Assembly: GCF_014851765.1 (NCBI RefSeq)
Contig: NZ_JACVAI010000004.1
Span: 1-64,000, forward strand
Length of the DNA stretch: 64,000 bases
Source: Pseudomonas sp. PDM04
GTDB lineage: Bacteria > Pseudomonadota > Gammaproteobacteria > Pseudomonadales > Pseudomonadaceae
Direction: 5' to 3'
The translations under genes and the position numbers were made by a program. Under the pieces are notes generated by a model. That model was not told the origin of the DNA and did not search any database. It saw only the letters and a program-made list of their open reading frames with translations. This document shows, in pieces, positions 30,713-43,787 of the stretch; within the stretch, counting starts at the first letter, position 1, and every line of letters begins with the position of its first letter.

Positions 30713-32400
<1,688 letters not shown>

Positions 32401-32530
32401 TACAAGGGTCTCCGACGGCCCTAGCCGTCAAGCGGGTCATGCTTTATTATCCAGCATCTTTTTCAGACCATCGAGAGGCGTGCGGCCCACACCGCGGGCA
32501 GATGGCACGCAGGAAGCCCGGACTAATAAG

Positions 32531-35329
32531 ATGGCATTGAAATCCCCCGCGTTTCGTAAAAAATTTCCGTTGTTGGTCACTGGCAGTCTGCTGGCCCTGC
32601 AACCCCTAGCCACTTCGTTCGTGGTCGCCGCGGAACAGTATGACTGCTCAGTCTCTGCTTCGGGTGCCTGGGACTGTGCGCCAAAGACGCCGGCGGCAGC
32701 CTTGCCTCCGCGTCCCGTCCATGACGGCAGCGCAGTCAGCTCCAGTGGTGACGCCCCGGCGCAGACCGGTTCCGACGAAGAAACCGGCGCCAAGCCCGTG
32801 CTGGTGACCGAGTCCAAGGGTCGCGGCCTCAAGTCCCGTAGCGAAGACTACAGTCATCTTGACTGGGTTCCGCGCGAGAAGCTCACTGCAGCACAATTGG
32901 CCGAAACCGGTCCTTACTGCTCTGGTTCCTATATCGAACCGATTCGTCCTGGCATGAATGACAAGACGAATAAAAGTGACGCTCCGACCTTCGTCGGCGC
33001 CAAGGCCTCCCGCTACAAGCAGGATGAGCAGATTGCCACCCTGGCCGGCGATGTCGTCCTGCGTCAAGGCAGCATGCAGGCTGAAGCCGACGAAGCGAAC
33101 CTCTACCAGGCCGAGAGCCGTGGCGAGCTGGACGGCAACGTGCGCATTCGCGACAACGGCGCCTTGATCGTCGGCGACCACGCCGAAGTGCAGCTCGACA
33201 CCGGTGAAGCCAAAGTCGATAACGCCGAATACGTGATGCACAAATCCCGTATCCGCGGTAACGCGCTGTATGCCAAACGGGCCGAGAACGCGATCATCCG
33301 CCTCAAGGATGGTACGTACACCACGTGCGAACCGAACAGCAACGCCTGGCAGCTCAAGGGCAACAACATCACCTTGAACCCGGCCACCGGTTTCGGTACC
33401 GCGACCAACGTGACACTGCGGGTCAAGGACATTCCGGTCCTGTATACGCCGTACATCTATTTCCCGATCGACGACCGTCGCCAGTCCGGCTTCCTGCCGC
33501 CGACCATCGGCAGCGGCAGCGATACCGGCTTCCTGCTGGTCACCCCTTACTACTTCAACCTGGCGCCGAACTACGACGCCACGTTGTACCCGCGCTACAT
33601 GAGCAAGCGCGGCCTGTTGATGGAAGGCGAGTTCCGTTACCTGACCAAGTCCAGCGAAGGTCAGTTCGGCGCGGCGTACCTCAACGACGACGACACCGAA
33701 CGCAGCAAGCAGACCGACTACGAAAAAACCCGCTACATGTACAACTGGCAGCACAAGGGTGGCCTCGATTCGCGCGTATTCACCCAGGTCGACTACACCA
33801 AGATCAGCGATCCGTATTACTTCCAGGATCTGCAGACCGACCAGATTGGCGTGAAAAGCGCGGACTACGTCAACCAGCAGGGTTCTGTCACCTACCGTGG
33901 CGACAGCTATTCCGCTCGCTTGAATGCCCAGGCGTATGAGTTGGCAACGGTTTCCAACATCACGCCATACAATCGCTTGCCGCAGATCACCTTCAATGGT
34001 CAGTTGCCTACGCATCCCAACGGCCTGAATTTCGACTACGAGACTGAAGTCGTTAGGTTTGACCGTGATTTGAAGACGGGTCAGTTCTCCGATGAAGATG
34101 GCGTCCTGTCGCCTCGCCTGGACACCAACGTTTCGGGTCTGGCCCGCGCCAACGGCGATCGCCTCAACCTCAAGCCGGGTGTCAGCCTGCCATTGAACTG
34201 GACCTATGGTTTCCTCAAGCCATCGCTCAAGTACCAGTACACCCAGTACCAGCTGGATCTCGATGGTCGGGGTAAATCGGACATTGCCAGCCAGGACGCT
34301 GAAGGCAACCGACTGTACGGAACGTTCAGCAGCAACCAGAATCGCGGCGTTCCGATCGCCAGCATCGACAGTGGCCTGTATTTCGACCGCGACACGACCT
34401 GGTTCGGCAAAAACTATCGTCAGACCCTGGAACCCCGTCTGTTCTATCTCTATGTACCGGAGAAAGACCAGAGCGACATTCCGGTATTCGACACCGGCGA
34501 GTACACGTTCAACTACGCGTCCCTGTTCCGCGACAACCGCTTCTCCGGCAGCGACCGCGTTGGCGACGAGAACAAACTGTCGCTGGGCGTGACCAACCGC
34601 TGGATCGATGAAAATGGTTTCGAGCGCCAAACCATCAGTGTCGGCCAAGCCTTGTACTTCAAGGACCGCAAGGTCCAGCTGCCAGGTATTGATTCGAGAA
34701 CCCGTATGGATTCTCAATCCGATGTGTCGCCCTACGCGCTGCAATACGAATATCGCTGGAACCGTGATTGGCGCACGACCGCCGAATACAACTGGGACCC
34801 GGACAGCCGCAGCCCTCGCTCGGGCAGCGCGATGTTCCACTACCAGCCAGAAGACAACCCGAACAAGGTCATCAACGCCGGCTATCGCTATCGTAATGAC
34901 CAGGTCCGTTATGACCAGAACACCGGCCAATGGTCGGTGGGTGGTGGTGACTACGGCACGCCGGGCCAGCCTGGCTACGTGAAGGACTATTACAAGATCC
35001 AGCAGCACGACTTCTCGGTGATCTGGCCGATCGTGCCGCAATGGAACGCCATCAGCCGCTGGCAGTATGACTACAACCGCAACCGTACCCTGGAAGCCTT
35101 CGGTGGTTTCGAGTACGACAACTGCTGCTGGAAACTGCGCCTGATCAACCGTTACTGGGTTTCCTACGACGAATTCAGTCAGGAAGCTCCACAAAACGAA
35201 AAAGGCGACCACGGCGTCTTCCTACAAATCGTTCTGAAAGGTCTCGGCGGCCTCACCGGCGCCAAAGTAGAGAGCTTCCTCGACAAAGGCATCCAAGGTT
35301 ATCGTGAACGTGAAGACCAAGCTTTCTGA
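32531..35329 (+). CDS. lptD: LPS-assembly outer-membrane protein LptD
   Basis: Outer-membrane beta-barrel that inserts lipopolysaccharide in the outer leaflet together with LptE. The 932-aa product starts at the ATG 32531 ([13 protein letters not shown]) with a signal peptide ending [10 protein letters not shown], an N-terminal OstA-like jellyroll (about 145-300) and a long barrel. The disulfide cysteines expected of LptD are present: YDC and WDC near the N-terminus and the adjacent pair in DNCCWKLR near the C-terminus. An open frame extends 78 codons upstream but is not conserved-looking. Followed by surA with overlap. Confidence 0.95.
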   Translation: MALKSPAFRKKFPLLVTGSLLALQPLATSFVVAAEQYDCSVSASGAWDCAPKTPAAALPPRPVHDGSAVSSSGDAPAQTGSDEETGAKPVLVTESKGRGLKSRSEDYSHLDWVPREKLTAAQLAETGPYCSGSYIEPIRPGMNDKTNKSDAPTFVGAKASRYKQDEQIATLAGDVVLRQGSMQAEADEANLYQAESRGELDGNVRIRDNGALIVGDHAEVQLDTGEAKVDNAEYVMHKSRIRGNALYAKRAENAIIRLKDGTYTTCEPNSNAWQLKGNNITLNPATGFGTATNVTLRVKDIPVLYTPYIYFPIDDRRQSGFLPPTIGSGSDTGFLLVTPYYFNLAPNYDATLYPRYMSKRGLLMEGEFRYLTKSSEGQFGAAYLNDDDTERSKQTDYEKTRYMYNWQHKGGLDSRVFTQVDYTKISDPYYFQDLQTDQIGVKSADYVNQQGSVTYRGDSYSARLNAQAYELATVSNITPYNRLPQITFNGQLPTHPNGLNFDYETEVVRFDRDLKTGQFSDEDGVLSPRLDTNVSGLARANGDRLNLKPGVSLPLNWTYGFLKPSLKYQYTQYQLDLDGRGKSDIASQDAEGNRLYGTFSSNQNRGVPIASIDSGLYFDRDTTWFGKNYRQTLEPRLFYLYVPEKDQSDIPVFDTGEYTFNYASLFRDNRFSGSDRVGDENKLSLGVTNRWIDENGFERQTISVGQALYFKDRKVQLPGIDSRTRMDSQSDVSPYALQYEYRWNRDWRTTAEYNWDPDSRSPRSGSAMFHYQPEDNPNKVINAGYRYRNDQVRYDQNTGQWSVGGGDYGTPGQPGYVKDYYKIQQHDFSVIWPIVPQWNAISRWQYDYNRNRTLEAFGGFEYDNCCWKLRLINRYWVSYDEFSQEAPQNEKGDHGVFLQIVLKGLGGLTGAKVESFLDKGIQGYREREDQAF

Positions 35330-36626
35330 TTGTCTGCGCCCGCTTGTGCTGGGCGCGCTGTTCCTGGGTACCGCGGCGAATGCCGCGGTACAGTCCATCG
35401 ATAAAGTGGTGGCCATTGTCGACAACGATGTGGTCATGCAGAGCCAGCTGGACCAGCGTGTTCGCGAAGTTCAGCAAACCATCGCCAAGCGCGGCGCGGC
35501 TGTGCCGCCAGCCGGCGTGCTGGATCAGCAGGTGCTCGAGCGCCTGATCGTCGAGAACCTGCAATTGCAGATCGGCGAACGTTCCGGTATCCGCATCACC
35601 GATGAGGAGCTTAATCAGGCGGTCGGCACCATTGCCCAGCGCAATAACATGTCGCTTGAGCAGTTCCGTGCTGCCCTGTCTCGTGACGGTCTGTCCTATG
35701 AGGACGCCCGCGAGCAGATCCGCCGCGAAATGGTCATCAGCCGCGTGCGCCAACGCCGTGTGGCCGAGCGCATCCAGGTTTCCGAACAGGAAGTGAAGAA
35801 CTTCCTCGCTTCCGACCTGGGCAAGATGCAGCTGTCCGAAGAGTTTCGCCTGGCCAACATCCTGATCCCTACGCCGGAAAGCGCCAACTCCGACGCCATT
35901 CAGAATGCAGCCAAACAGGCAGACGCGGTGTACCAGCAACTCCAGCAAGGCGCCGACTTTGGCCAATTGGCCATTGCCAAATCCGCCAGCGAAACCGCAC
36001 TGGAAGGCGGCGACATGGGCTGGCGTAAAGCGGCTCAATTGCCCCCTCCGTTCGACCGCATGCTGAGCACCATGAGCGTTGGCGAAATCACGGCACCGAT
36101 GCGCACCCCCGGGGGCTTCATCATCCTGAAGATCCTCGACAAGCGCGGCGGCGAAGCCCAGGTACGTGACGAAGTGCACGTGCGTCATATCCTGGTCAAG
36201 CCAAGCCCGATTCGCGATGAAGCGAAAACCAAGGCCCTGGCCCAGTCGCTCTACAGCCGTATCGAAGCGGGCGAAGACTTCTCCGAGCTGGCCAAGAGCT
36301 ATTCGGAAGACCCGGGTTCCGCCCTCAACGGTGGCGACCTGAACTGGATCGATCCCAATGCACTGGTGCCCGAGTTCCGTGAAGTGATGGCCAAGACTCC
36401 GCAAGGTCAGCTGTCCAAGCCGTTCCAGACCCAGTATGGCTGGCACGTCCTGGAAGTCCTTGGCCGCCGCGCGACCGACAGTACCAACCAGGCCCGCGAA
36501 CAACAGGCCATGACCGTACTGCGTAACCGCAAATACGACGAAGAGCTGCAAACCTGGCTGCGGCAGATCCGTGACGAAGCCTACGTAGAAATCAAACTCC
36601 CTGGTGCAGACCAGGCAGCGCAGTGA
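35304..36626 (+). CDS. surA: Periplasmic peptidyl-prolyl isomerase/chaperone SurA
   Basis: Chaperone for outer-membrane proteins including LptD. Signal peptide ending AANA, SurA N-domain ([15 protein letters not shown]...), two parvulin domains (first around [13 protein letters not shown] and second around VRHILVKP...) and a C-terminal helix; 440 aa. Start is uncertain: GTG at 35304 (5 nt from AAGG at 35295-35298) or GTG at 35310 (11 nt); either overlaps the end of lptD, indicating coupling. Confidence 0.93.
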   Translation: MNVKTKLSDCLRPLVLGALFLGTAANAAVQSIDKVVAIVDNDVVMQSQLDQRVREVQQTIAKRGAAVPPAGVLDQQVLERLIVENLQLQIGERSGIRITDEELNQAVGTIAQRNNMSLEQFRAALSRDGLSYEDAREQIRREMVISRVRQRRVAERIQVSEQEVKNFLASDLGKMQLSEEFRLANILIPTPESANSDAIQNAAKQADAVYQQLQQGADFGQLAIAKSASETALEGGDMGWRKAAQLPPPFDRMLSTMSVGEITAPMRTPGGFIILKILDKRGGEAQVRDEVHVRHILVKPSPIRDEAKTKALAQSLYSRIEAGEDFSELAKSYSEDPGSALNGGDLNWIDPNALVPEFREVMAKTPQGQLSKPFQTQYGWHVLEVLGRRATDSTNQAREQQAMTVLRNRKYDEELQTWLRQIRDEAYVEIKLPGADQAAQ

Positions 36627-37612
36627 AACCCCAACGTTTCGCGCTGACACCCGGCGAACCGGCGGGCATCGGTCCAGACCTGTGCCTGCTGCTCGCCTCG
36701 CAACCCCAGCCACACCCTCTGATTGCCATTACCAGCCGTGACCTGCTCCTGGAGCGGGCCGCGCAGCTGGGCGTGGCTGTCGATTTGCTGCCGGTGACGC
36801 CGGGCAACTGGCCGGATCGACCCGCGCCAGCCAACAGCCTGTATGTCTGGGATACGCCGCTCGGCGCTCCGGTAACGGCTGGACAGCTGGACAAGGCCAA
36901 TGCCGCGTTCGTTCTGGAAACCCTGACCCGTGCGGGCCAGGGATGCCTGGACGGGCATTTTGCCGGGATGATCACCGCGCCCGTGCACAAGGGCGTGATC
37001 AATGAATCGGGCATCGCCTTTTCCGGTCATACGGAGTTTCTCGCCGACCTGACGCACACCGCACAGGTGGTGATGATGCTCGCGACGCGGGGCTTGCGCG
37101 TGGCCCTGGTGACCACTCACCTGCCCCTTCGCGACATTGCCGATGCCATCACACCGGAGCGGCTGGAACGGGTGACGCGGATTCTGCACACCGACCTGCA
37201 AGAAAAATTCGGCATCGCCCGGCCACGTATCCTGGTGTGCGGACTCAATCCGCATGCTGGCGAAGGCGGTCACCTGGGCCATGAAGAAATCGACATCATC
37301 GAACCTACCCTGGAGCGCCTGCGCGGCGAAGGCATGGACCTTCGCGGCCCGCTGCCCGCCGACACGCTGTTTACCCCCAAATATCTGGAGCACTGCGATG
37401 CAGTGCTGGCGATGTACCACGACCAGGGCTTGCCCGTGCTGAAATACAAAGGTTTCGGTGCGGCCGTCAATGTGACCCTAGGCCTGCCGATCATCCGCAC
37501 GTCAGTCGACCACGGCACCGCCCTGGATCTGGCCGGCAGCGGCAAGATCGACACCGGCAGCCTGCAGGTCGCCCTGGAAACCGCCTACCAGATGGCCGAG
37601 ACCCGTTTATGA
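36623..37612 (+). CDS. pdxA: 4-Hydroxythreonine-4-phosphate dehydrogenase
   Basis: NAD-dependent step of pyridoxal-phosphate synthesis. The 329-aa protein has the family segments [47 protein letters not shown] and the metal-binding [14 protein letters not shown] start overlaps the surA stop by 4 bp. The operon order surA-pdxA-rsmA-apaGH is conserved in gammaproteobacteria. Confidence 0.95.
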   Translation: MKPQRFALTPGEPAGIGPDLCLLLASQPQPHPLIAITSRDLLLERAAQLGVAVDLLPVTPGNWPDRPAPANSLYVWDTPLGAPVTAGQLDKANAAFVLETLTRAGQGCLDGHFAGMITAPVHKGVINESGIAFSGHTEFLADLTHTAQVVMMLATRGLRVALVTTHLPLRDIADAITPERLERVTRILHTDLQEKFGIARPRILVCGLNPHAGEGGHLGHEEIDIIEPTLERLRGEGMDLRGPLPADTLFTPKYLEHCDAVLAMYHDQGLPVLKYKGFGAAVNVTLGLPIIRTSVDHGTALDLAGSGKIDTGSLQVALETAYQMAETRL

Positions 37613-38424
37613 CCGAGCACTACCAACACAAGGCGCGCAAACGCTTTGGCCAGAACTTCCTGCACGATGCCGGCGTTATCGACCGCATCCTGCGCTCCAT
37701 CCATGCCAAGCCCGAAGACCGCATGCTGGAAATCGGCCCGGGCCAGGGGGCGCTGACACAAGGCCTGCTCGGCAGCGGCGCGCAACTGGACGTGGTGGAG
37801 CTGGACAAGGACCTGATCCCGATCCTCAACCAGCAATTCGCCGGCAAGAGCAATTTCAACCTGCATCAGGGCGACGCGCTGAAGTTCGACTTCAACAGCC
37901 TGAACGCTGCGCCGAACAGCCTGCGCGTGGTCGGCAACCTGCCGTACAACATCTCCACGCCACTGATTTTCCACCTGCTGAACAACGCAGGGATCATTCG
38001 CGACATGCACTTCATGCTGCAAAAAGAGGTGGTCGAGCGCCTGGCTGCGGGCCCTGGCGGCGGCGACTGGGGTCGCCTGTCGATCATGGTTCAGTACCAC
38101 TGCCGCGTGGAGCACCTGTTCAACGTTGGTCCCGGCGCGTTCAACCCGCCACCCAAAGTCGACTCGGCCATCGTGCGCCTCGTGCCGCACGCCGTCCTGC
38201 CGCACCCGGCCAAGGATCACCGCTTGCTGGAGCGCGTCGTGCGCGAAGCCTTCAACCAGCGTCGCAAGACCCTGCGCAACACCCTCAAGCTGTTGCTCAG
38301 CAGCGACGAAATCGCCGCCACCGGTGTCGACGGCAGCCTGCGCCCCGAGCAGCTCGACCTGGCCGCCTTCGTGCGCCTGGCCGACAAGCTCAGCGAAAAA
38401 CTGCAGCAACCCGCCGCCGTCTGA
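37609..38424 (+). CDS. rsmA: 16S rRNA (adenine-1518/1519-N6) dimethyltransferase
   Basis: KsgA-type methyltransferase that dimethylates two adenines in helix 45 during 30S maturation. The 271-aa protein has [12 protein letters not shown] motif [14 protein letters not shown] and the catalytic NLPYNIS. Its ATG overlaps pdxA by 4 bp. Confidence 0.96.
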   Translation: MTEHYQHKARKRFGQNFLHDAGVIDRILRSIHAKPEDRMLEIGPGQGALTQGLLGSGAQLDVVELDKDLIPILNQQFAGKSNFNLHQGDALKFDFNSLNAAPNSLRVVGNLPYNISTPLIFHLLNNAGIIRDMHFMLQKEVVERLAAGPGGGDWGRLSIMVQYHCRVEHLFNVGPGAFNPPPKVDSAIVRLVPHAVLPHPAKDHRLLERVVREAFNQRRKTLRNTLKLLLSSDEIAATGVDGSLRPEQLDLAAFVRLADKLSEKLQQPAAV

Positions 38425-38439
38425 CCGGCAACCCGCGTC

Positions 38440-38482
38440 ATCGGGTAGGACACCAGCGCCCATGTCTGGTCTACTACCCGAT
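38440..38482. terminator. Interrupted hairpin between rsmA and apaG
   Basis: ATCGGGTAG (38440-38448) pairs with CTACCCGAT (38474-38482), and inside it ACCAG pairs with CTGGT, separated by symmetric 3-nt bulges. No U run follows; it may attenuate or stabilise mRNA between the two halves of the operon. Confidence 0.5.
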
Positions 38483-38548
38483 ACTTGGCCTAGACTGAGT
38501 CTCATCAGCTACGCCCCCGCGTCCCGCTCAGTTTTTAAGGCCCCTTGC

Positions 38549-38929
38549 ATGTCCGATCCTCGTTATCAGGTCGACGTCAGCGTCGTCACCCGCTATCTGG
38601 CAGAACAATCGCAACCCGAGCAAAACCGCTTTGCCTTCGCCTACACCATCACCGTGCACAACAATGGCGAATTACCGGCCAAACTGCTGTCGCGGCACTG
38701 GGTGATCACCGACGGTGACGGGCATGTCGAGGAAGTGAGAGGCGCCGGTGTCGTGGGTTTACAGCCGTTGATCCAGTCCGGCGCCAACCATACCTACAGC
38801 AGCGGCACCGTCATGACGACCAAAGTCGGCACCATGCAAGGCACCTATCAAATGATTGCCGACGACGGCAAGCACTTCGATGCCATCATTGCCCCCTTCC
38901 GCCTGGCCGTACCGGGAGCCTTGCACTGA
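38549..38929 (+). CDS. apaG: ApaG protein (DUF525, Co2+/Mg2+ efflux-associated)
   Basis: Beta-sandwich protein of 126 aa, the usual length, with the conserved [24 protein letters not shown] and VVGLQPLI segments. Biochemical role is unresolved in the family. The ATG at 38549 follows AAGG in TTTTTAAGG. Its stop overlaps the apaH start by one base. Confidence 0.93.
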   Translation: MSDPRYQVDVSVVTRYLAEQSQPEQNRFAFAYTITVHNNGELPAKLLSRHWVITDGDGHVEEVRGAGVVGLQPLIQSGANHTYSSGTVMTTKVGTMQGTYQMIADDGKHFDAIIAPFRLAVPGALH

Positions 38930-39810
38930 TGGCGACGTACGCCGTCGGTGACCTGCAAGGTTGCCTCGAACCCCTTAAATGCCTGCTCGAGCAGGTGGCC
39001 TTCGACCCTGCCCGGGACACGTTGTGGCTGGTGGGCGACCTGGTCAACCGTGGCCCGCAGTCGCTGGAAACCCTGCGCTTTCTCTACGGCATCCGCGACT
39101 CGCTGGTGTGCGTGCTCGGTAACCACGACTTGCACCTGCTGGCCGCCGGGCACAACATCGAACGCCTGAAGAAAGCCGACACCCTGCGTGAAATCCTCCA
39201 GGCGCCGGATGGCTCGCAGTTGCTGGAGTGGTTACGCCAGCAAAAGCTCATGCACTACGACGAACAACGCAACATTGCACTGGTCCATGCCGGCATTCCA
39301 CCACAATGGTCGCTGCGCAAAGCCCTCAAGTGCGCGGCGGAAGTCGAGGAGGTCCTGCGTGACGACAATCGCCTGACTCCCTACCTCGACGGCATGTACG
39401 GCAACGAACCGCTGAAATGGGACAACGACCTCAAAGGCGTGACGCGCCTGCGGGTGATCACCAACTATTTCACCCGGATGCGGTTCTGCACCAGCGAAGG
39501 CAAGCTCGACCTGAAGGGCAAGGAAGGCGTCGACACCGCGCCGCCCGGTTACGCCCCCTGGTTTACCTACAAGGAACGCAAAACCCGGGACGTGAAGATC
39601 ATCTTCGGTCACTGGGCAGCGCTCGAAGGCCGGTGTGACCAGCCAGGCATCTTCGCCCTCGACACCGGTTGCGTCTGGGGCGGTTCGATGACCCTGATGA
39701 ACGTCGACACCCTTGAACGCATTCAATGTCAATGCGACGACCATGGCCAGGCAATGCCGCCAGTCGTCCCGTCTCTTTCCGCATCAACGTCAGCCGGCGC
39801 CCAGCGCTAG
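38929..39810 (+). CDS. apaH: Symmetrical bis(5'-nucleosyl)-tetraphosphatase
   Basis: Hydrolyses Ap4A to two ADP and removes Np4 caps from RNA in E. coli. The 293-aa metallophosphatase shows [15 protein letters not shown] and GNHDLHLL, the three metal-binding blocks, and FGHWAALEG later. ATG overlaps the apaG stop. Confidence 0.95.
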   Translation: MATYAVGDLQGCLEPLKCLLEQVAFDPARDTLWLVGDLVNRGPQSLETLRFLYGIRDSLVCVLGNHDLHLLAAGHNIERLKKADTLREILQAPDGSQLLEWLRQQKLMHYDEQRNIALVHAGIPPQWSLRKALKCAAEVEEVLRDDNRLTPYLDGMYGNEPLKWDNDLKGVTRLRVITNYFTRMRFCTSEGKLDLKGKEGVDTAPPGYAPWFTYKERKTRDVKIIFGHWAALEGRCDQPGIFALDTGCVWGGSMTLMNVDTLERIQCQCDDHGQAMPPVVPSLSASTSAGAQR

Positions 39811-39843
39811 ACTGCGCTTTGAGCCGAGCCCCAGGAGCCCGCC

Positions 39844-40173
39844 ATGAGCGAATTCAAACGCATCCCCCCAGAACAGGCCCAGGCCCTGCGCGAACAAGGC
39901 GCAGTCGTGGTCGATGTCAGAGACCCGGCGACATTTGCCGCGCTGCACATCAGCGGTTCGAAGCATCTGGACAATCACTCCCTGCATGCCTTCATTCAGG
40001 GCGCCGACCTGGACGCGCCGACCGTCGTGGTCTGCTATCACGGCAATTCCAGCCAGGGCGCGGCGGCCTATCTGGTCGGCCAGGGTTTCTCGGACGTCTA
40101 CAGCCTGGATGGCGGTTTTGAGCTATGGCGCACGACCTATCCGGCGGAAACCTCGCAAAGCACCGGCGAATAA
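39844..40173 (+). CDS. glpE: Thiosulfate sulfurtransferase GlpE
   Basis: Single-domain rhodanese of 109 aa transferring sulfur from thiosulfate to cyanide or thiols. Active-site Cys64 is in [14 protein letters not shown]; the N-terminal [11 protein letters not shown] and DGGFELW are family-typical. Despite its name, not near a glp operon here; it closes the lptD-to-apaH run. Confidence 0.92.
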   Translation: MSEFKRIPPEQAQALREQGAVVVDVRDPATFAALHISGSKHLDNHSLHAFIQGADLDAPTVVVCYHGNSSQGAAAYLVGQGFSDVYSLDGGFELWRTTYPAETSQSTGE

Positions 40174-40184
40174 TATTTTTGTAA

Positions 40185-40217
40185 CGCGCCAGCCCCCGGC
40201 TCCCGCGGGCTGGCGCG
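40185..40217. terminator. Strong hairpin after glpE
   Basis: Perfect 11-bp stem CGCGCCAGCCC (40185-40195) / GGGCTGGCGCG (40207-40217) with an 11-nt loop, 11 bp past the glpE stop. There is no downstream T run, so it could be a rho-assisted terminator or 3'-end stabiliser. Confidence 0.6.
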
Positions 40218-40280
40218 CCACCAGACGAACGGTCAGCCACAACTAATTACGTATCCGCCCTTTACCTCCCGAATTCCCAA

Positions 40281-40287
40281 CTATCCT
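40281..40287 (+). promoter_or_regulatory. Candidate stationary-phase -10 element upstream of prkA
   Basis: CTATCCT differs by one base from the sigma-S -10 consensus CTATACT and is followed by TAAG. No strong -35 is present, which is common for sigma-S promoters. It would give a leader of about 180 nt. Confidence 0.35.
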
Positions 40288-40316
40288 TAAGCGCAGGCCA
40301 TCCAAAACAGGGGAGA

Positions 40317-40415
40317 GCCGGTACACCGGCGCGCGGATCATCGGGAGTAGCTTTCGGAGTCGTGAGCTCCGAGGGATTTCTGGGGGGTAAACAGCAACTG
40401 CCTGTTCGGTTGCTG
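40317..40415 (+). promoter_or_regulatory. Structured 5' leader of prkA (three hairpins)
   Basis: Three successive perfect stems: GCCGGT/ACCGGC (40317-40330), TCGGAG/CTCCGA (40354-40372) and CAGCAAC/GTTGCTG (40392-40415). GGA and GGGA motifs lie in or beside them (for example ATCGGGAGTAG and GAGGGATT), which would suit post-transcriptional control by an Rsm/Csr protein. Regulatory role is inferred. Confidence 0.45.
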
Positions 40416-40470
40416 CCAGCATCGACTGAGTGATCCGGCGTCGGCTCCACGTATCGAGCGAGGTGACGTC

Positions 40471-42393
40471 ATGAGTATCTTTAGCCACTTCCAACAACGC
40501 TTCGAGTCCACACGCCAGGAAGAATTCTCGCTGCAAGAGTACCTGGAGCTGTGCAAAAAGGACCGCAGTGCCTACGTTTCCGCCGCCGAGCGTCTCTTGC
40601 TGGCCATCGGAGAACCGGAGCTGCTGGATACTTCCACCAACTCGCGGCTTTCGCGAATCTTCTCCAACAAGGTGATCCGTCGATATCCAGCCTTTGAAGA
40701 CTTTCACGGGATGGAGGAATGCATCGACCAGATCGTGTCGTATTTCCGCCATGCCGCTCAGGGCCTGGAAGAGAAGAAACAGATTCTCTATCTGCTCGGC
40801 CCTGTGGGTGGCGGTAAATCGTCCCTGGCCGAGAAACTCAAACAACTGATCGAAAAGGTGCCCTTCTACGCCATCAAAGGCTCGCCGGTCTTCGAATCGC
40901 CTCTGGGTCTGTTCAACGCCACCGAAGATGGCGCGATCCTCGAGGAAGACTTCGGCATTCCACGGCGCTATCTCAATACCATCATGTCGCCATGGGCGAC
41001 CAAGCGTCTGGCCGAGTTCGGTGGCGACATCAGCCAGTTCCGCGTGGTGAAACTCTATCCGTCGATCCTCAACCAGATCGCCGTGGCCAAGACCGAACCG
41101 GGAGATGAGAACAACCAGGACATCTCGGCGCTGGTGGGCAAGGTCGATATCCGCAAGCTCGAAGAGTTCCCGCAGAACGATGCCGATGCCTACAGTTATT
41201 CCGGCGCACTGTGCCGGGCCAACCAGGGCTTGATGGAGTTCGTCGAGATGTTCAAGGCACCGATCAAGGTGCTGCACCCCTTGCTGACGGCCACCCAGGA
41301 AGGCAACTACAACAGTACCGAAGGCCTGGGGGCGATTCCGTTCACCGGCATCCTGCTCGCCCACTCCAACGAATCGGAATGGCATACGTTCCGCAACAAC
41401 AAGAACAACGAAGCGTTCATCGACCGGATCTACATCGTCAAAGTCCCGTATTGCCTGCGAGTCAGCGACGAAGTGAAGATCTACGACAAGCTGCTGTTCA
41501 ACAGCTCGCTGGCCAAGGCCCACTGCGCACCCGACACCCTGAAGATGCTGGCCCAGTTCACCGTGCTTTCTCGCCTGAAAGAACCGGAGAACTCCAATAT
41601 CTACTCGAAGATGCGTGTGTATGACGGTGAAAACCTCAAGGACACCGATCCGAAGGCCAAGTCGATCCAGGAATACCGCGATAACGCCGGTGTCGATGAA
41701 GGAATGAATGGCCTGTCCACCCGTTTCGCGTTCAAGATCCTGTCCAAGGTCTTCAACTTCGACCCCCATGAAATTGCCGCCAACCCGGTGCATCTGCTGT
41801 ACGTGCTGGAACAACAGATCGAACAGGAACAATTCCAGGCGGAAACCCGCGAGCGCTACCTGCGCTACCTCAAGGAGTATCTGGCACCGCGCTATATCGA
41901 ATTCATCGGCAAGGAGATCCAGACCGCCTACCTCGAGTCGTACAGCGAATACGGCCAGAACATCTTCGATCGCTACGTGCTGTACGCCGACTTCTGGATC
42001 CAGGACCAGGAATACCGCGACCCGGAAACCGGCGAAATCCTCAATCGCGTGGCATTGAACGAGGAGCTGGAAAAAATCGAAAAACCGGCCGGCATCAGCA
42101 ATCCGAAGGATTTCCGCAACGAAATCGTCAACTTCGTGCTGCGGGCTCGCGCCAACAACAACGGCAAGAACCCGACCTGGCTCAGCTACGAAAAACTGCG
42201 GGTGGTCATCGAGAAGAAAATGTTCTCCAACACCGAGGATCTCCTGCCGGTCATCAGCTTCAACGCCAAGGCCAGCAAAGAGGACCAGCAGAAGCACAAC
42301 GACTTTGTTACACGGATGGTCGAGCGGGGCTACACCGACAAACAGGTACGGCTTCTTTCCGAATGGTACCTGCGGGTCCGGAAGTCGCAGTGA
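40471..42393 (+). CDS. prkA: PrkA family serine protein kinase (YeaG-like)
   Basis: AAA+ like protein with a C-terminal PrkA kinase domain, 640 aa. The P-loop GPVGGGKSSLAEKL is at residues 110-123. E. coli YeaG is induced by stress, nitrogen starvation and stationary phase. A GAGG ribosome binding site is 7 nt before the ATG. First gene of the conserved trio with yeaH and spoVR. The kinase target in Pseudomonas is unknown. Confidence 0.93.
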   Translation: MSIFSHFQQRFESTRQEEFSLQEYLELCKKDRSAYVSAAERLLLAIGEPELLDTSTNSRLSRIFSNKVIRRYPAFEDFHGMEECIDQIVSYFRHAAQGLEEKKQILYLLGPVGGGKSSLAEKLKQLIEKVPFYAIKGSPVFESPLGLFNATEDGAILEEDFGIPRRYLNTIMSPWATKRLAEFGGDISQFRVVKLYPSILNQIAVAKTEPGDENNQDISALVGKVDIRKLEEFPQNDADAYSYSGALCRANQGLMEFVEMFKAPIKVLHPLLTATQEGNYNSTEGLGAIPFTGILLAHSNESEWHTFRNNKNNEAFIDRIYIVKVPYCLRVSDEVKIYDKLLFNSSLAKAHCAPDTLKMLAQFTVLSRLKEPENSNIYSKMRVYDGENLKDTDPKAKSIQEYRDNAGVDEGMNGLSTRFAFKILSKVFNFDPHEIAANPVHLLYVLEQQIEQEQFQAETRERYLRYLKEYLAPRYIEFIGKEIQTAYLESYSEYGQNIFDRYVLYADFWIQDQEYRDPETGEILNRVALNEELEKIEKPAGISNPKDFRNEIVNFVLRARANNNGKNPTWLSYEKLRVVIEKKMFSNTEDLLPVISFNAKASKEDQQKHNDFVTRMVERGYTDKQVRLLSEWYLRVRKSQ

Positions 42394-42402
42394 AGCAGCG
42401 AA

Positions 42403-42488
42403 AAGCTTCTAGCCGAGAGCTGCAAGGGAAACGCAGTTGAACCCCCGTCCCGGGCGTTAATGGCGCTTTTGCTTGCAGCTTGAAGCTT
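42403..42488. repeat. Nested inverted repeat between prkA and yeaH
   Basis: AAGCTTC (42403-42409) and AGCTGCAAG (42418-42426) are matched by CTTGCAGCT (42472-42480) and GAAGCTT (42482-42488), flanking about 45 bp. It differs from the REP family elsewhere in the window and looks like another dispersed Pseudomonas intergenic repeat. Confidence 0.65.
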
Positions 42489-42515
42489 ACGACTTGAAGT
42501 TCCCGGGAGGGGCCT

Positions 42516-43787
42516 ATGAGCTATGTGATCGACCGACGTCTCAATGGCAAGAACAAGAGCACGGTGAACCGCCAGAGATTTCTGCGGCGTTACCGTGATC
42601 ACATCAAGAAGGCTGTCGAAGAGGCGGTCAGCCGGCGCTCCATCACCGACATGGAACACGGCGAACAGATCAGCATTCCCGGCCGCGACATCGACGAGCC
42701 GGTGCTTCACCACGGGCGCGGAGGCAAGCAGACCGTCGTACACCCCGGCAACAAGGAGTTCACCACGGGTGAGCACATTGCCCGTCCGCCCGGAGGCGGC
42801 GGTGGCAGAGGTCCCGGCAAGGCCGGCAACTCCGGCGAAGGCATGGATGAATTCGTCTTCCAGATCACCCAGGAGGAATTCCTCGAATTCATGTTCGAGG
42901 ACCTTGAGCTGCCGAATCTGGTCAAGCGCAACCTGAGCGGCACCGACACCTTCAAAACCGTGCGCGCAGGGATCAGCAACGAAGGCAACCCCTCGCGGAT
43001 CAACATCATCCGCACCTTGCGCTCGGCCCACGCCCGACGCATTGCGCTGTCTGGCAGCAGCCGGGCGAAATTGCGCGAAGCCAAGGAAGAACTGCTGCGA
43101 CTCAAACGGGATGAACCAGACAACTTCGGCGATATTCAGGAAATCGAAGCGGAAATTGAAAAACTCAGCGCACGTATTCACCGCGTTCCGTTCCTCGATA
43201 CCTTCGACCTCAAATACAACCTGCTGATCAAGCAGCCCAACCCCAGTTCCAAGGCAGTGATGTTCTGCCTGATGGACGTGTCCGGCTCCATGACCCAGGC
43301 GACCAAGGACATCGCCAAGCGTTTCTTCATCCTCTTGTACCTGTTCCTCAAGCGTAACTACGACAAGATCGACGTGGTGTTCATTCGCCATCACACCAGT
43401 GCCCGGGAAGTGGACGAGGAGGAGTTTTTCTACTCTCGCGAGACCGGTGGCACCATCGTTTCCAGCGCTTTGAAGCTGATGCAGGAGATCATGGCCGAGC
43501 GCTATCCGGCTAACGAATGGAACATCTACGCGGCACAAGCCTCCGATGGAGACAACTGGAACGATGACTCGCCGATCTGCCGCGACATCCTGATCAACCA
43601 GATCATGCCATTCGTGCAGTACTACACTTACGTCGAGATCACCCCCCGGGAACATCAGGCACTGTGGTTCGAATACGAGCGCATCGCCGAAGCCTTTTCT
43701 GACACGTTTGCCCAGCAACAACTGGTCTCGGCCGGGGATATCTATCCGGTCTTCCGTGAACTCTTCCAGCGCAGGTTAGTGACATGA
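42516..43787 (+). CDS. YeaH/YhbH family protein (DUF444, VWA-like)
   Basis: Cytoplasmic protein of 423 aa. A charged N-terminal half with a glycine-rich linker ([15 protein letters not shown]) precedes a von Willebrand factor A-like domain whose MIDAS motif MDVSGSM has Asp254. GGGAGG lies before the ATG. It overlaps spoVR by 4 bp. Conserved partner of PrkA; its biochemical function is not established. Confidence 0.92.
   Translation: MSYVIDRRLNGKNKSTVNRQRFLRRYRDHIKKAVEEAVSRRSITDMEHGEQISIPGRDIDEPVLHHGRGGKQTVVHPGNKEFTTGEHIARPPGGGGGRGPGKAGNSGEGMDEFVFQITQEEFLEFMFEDLELPNLVKRNLSGTDTFKTVRAGISNEGNPSRINIIRTLRSAHARRIALSGSSRAKLREAKEELLRLKRDEPDNFGDIQEIEAEIEKLSARIHRVPFLDTFDLKYNLLIKQPNPSSKAVMFCLMDVSGSMTQATKDIAKRFFILLYLFLKRNYDKIDVVFIRHHTSAREVDEEEFFYSRETGGTIVSSALKLMQEIMAERYPANEWNIYAAQASDGDNWNDDSPICRDILINQIMPFVQYYTYVEITPREHQALWFEYERIAEAFSDTFAQQQLVSAGDIYPVFRELFQRRLVT

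Noticed and set aside
32648..35212. 854-aa open frame on the minus strand opposite lptD
   Set aside because: Shadow of the high-GC lptD codons: Val/Ala/Gly/Arg-rich, no motif, no ribosome binding site.
40243..42297. 684-aa open frame opposite prkA
   Set aside because: Antisense shadow of prkA with no start signal or motif.
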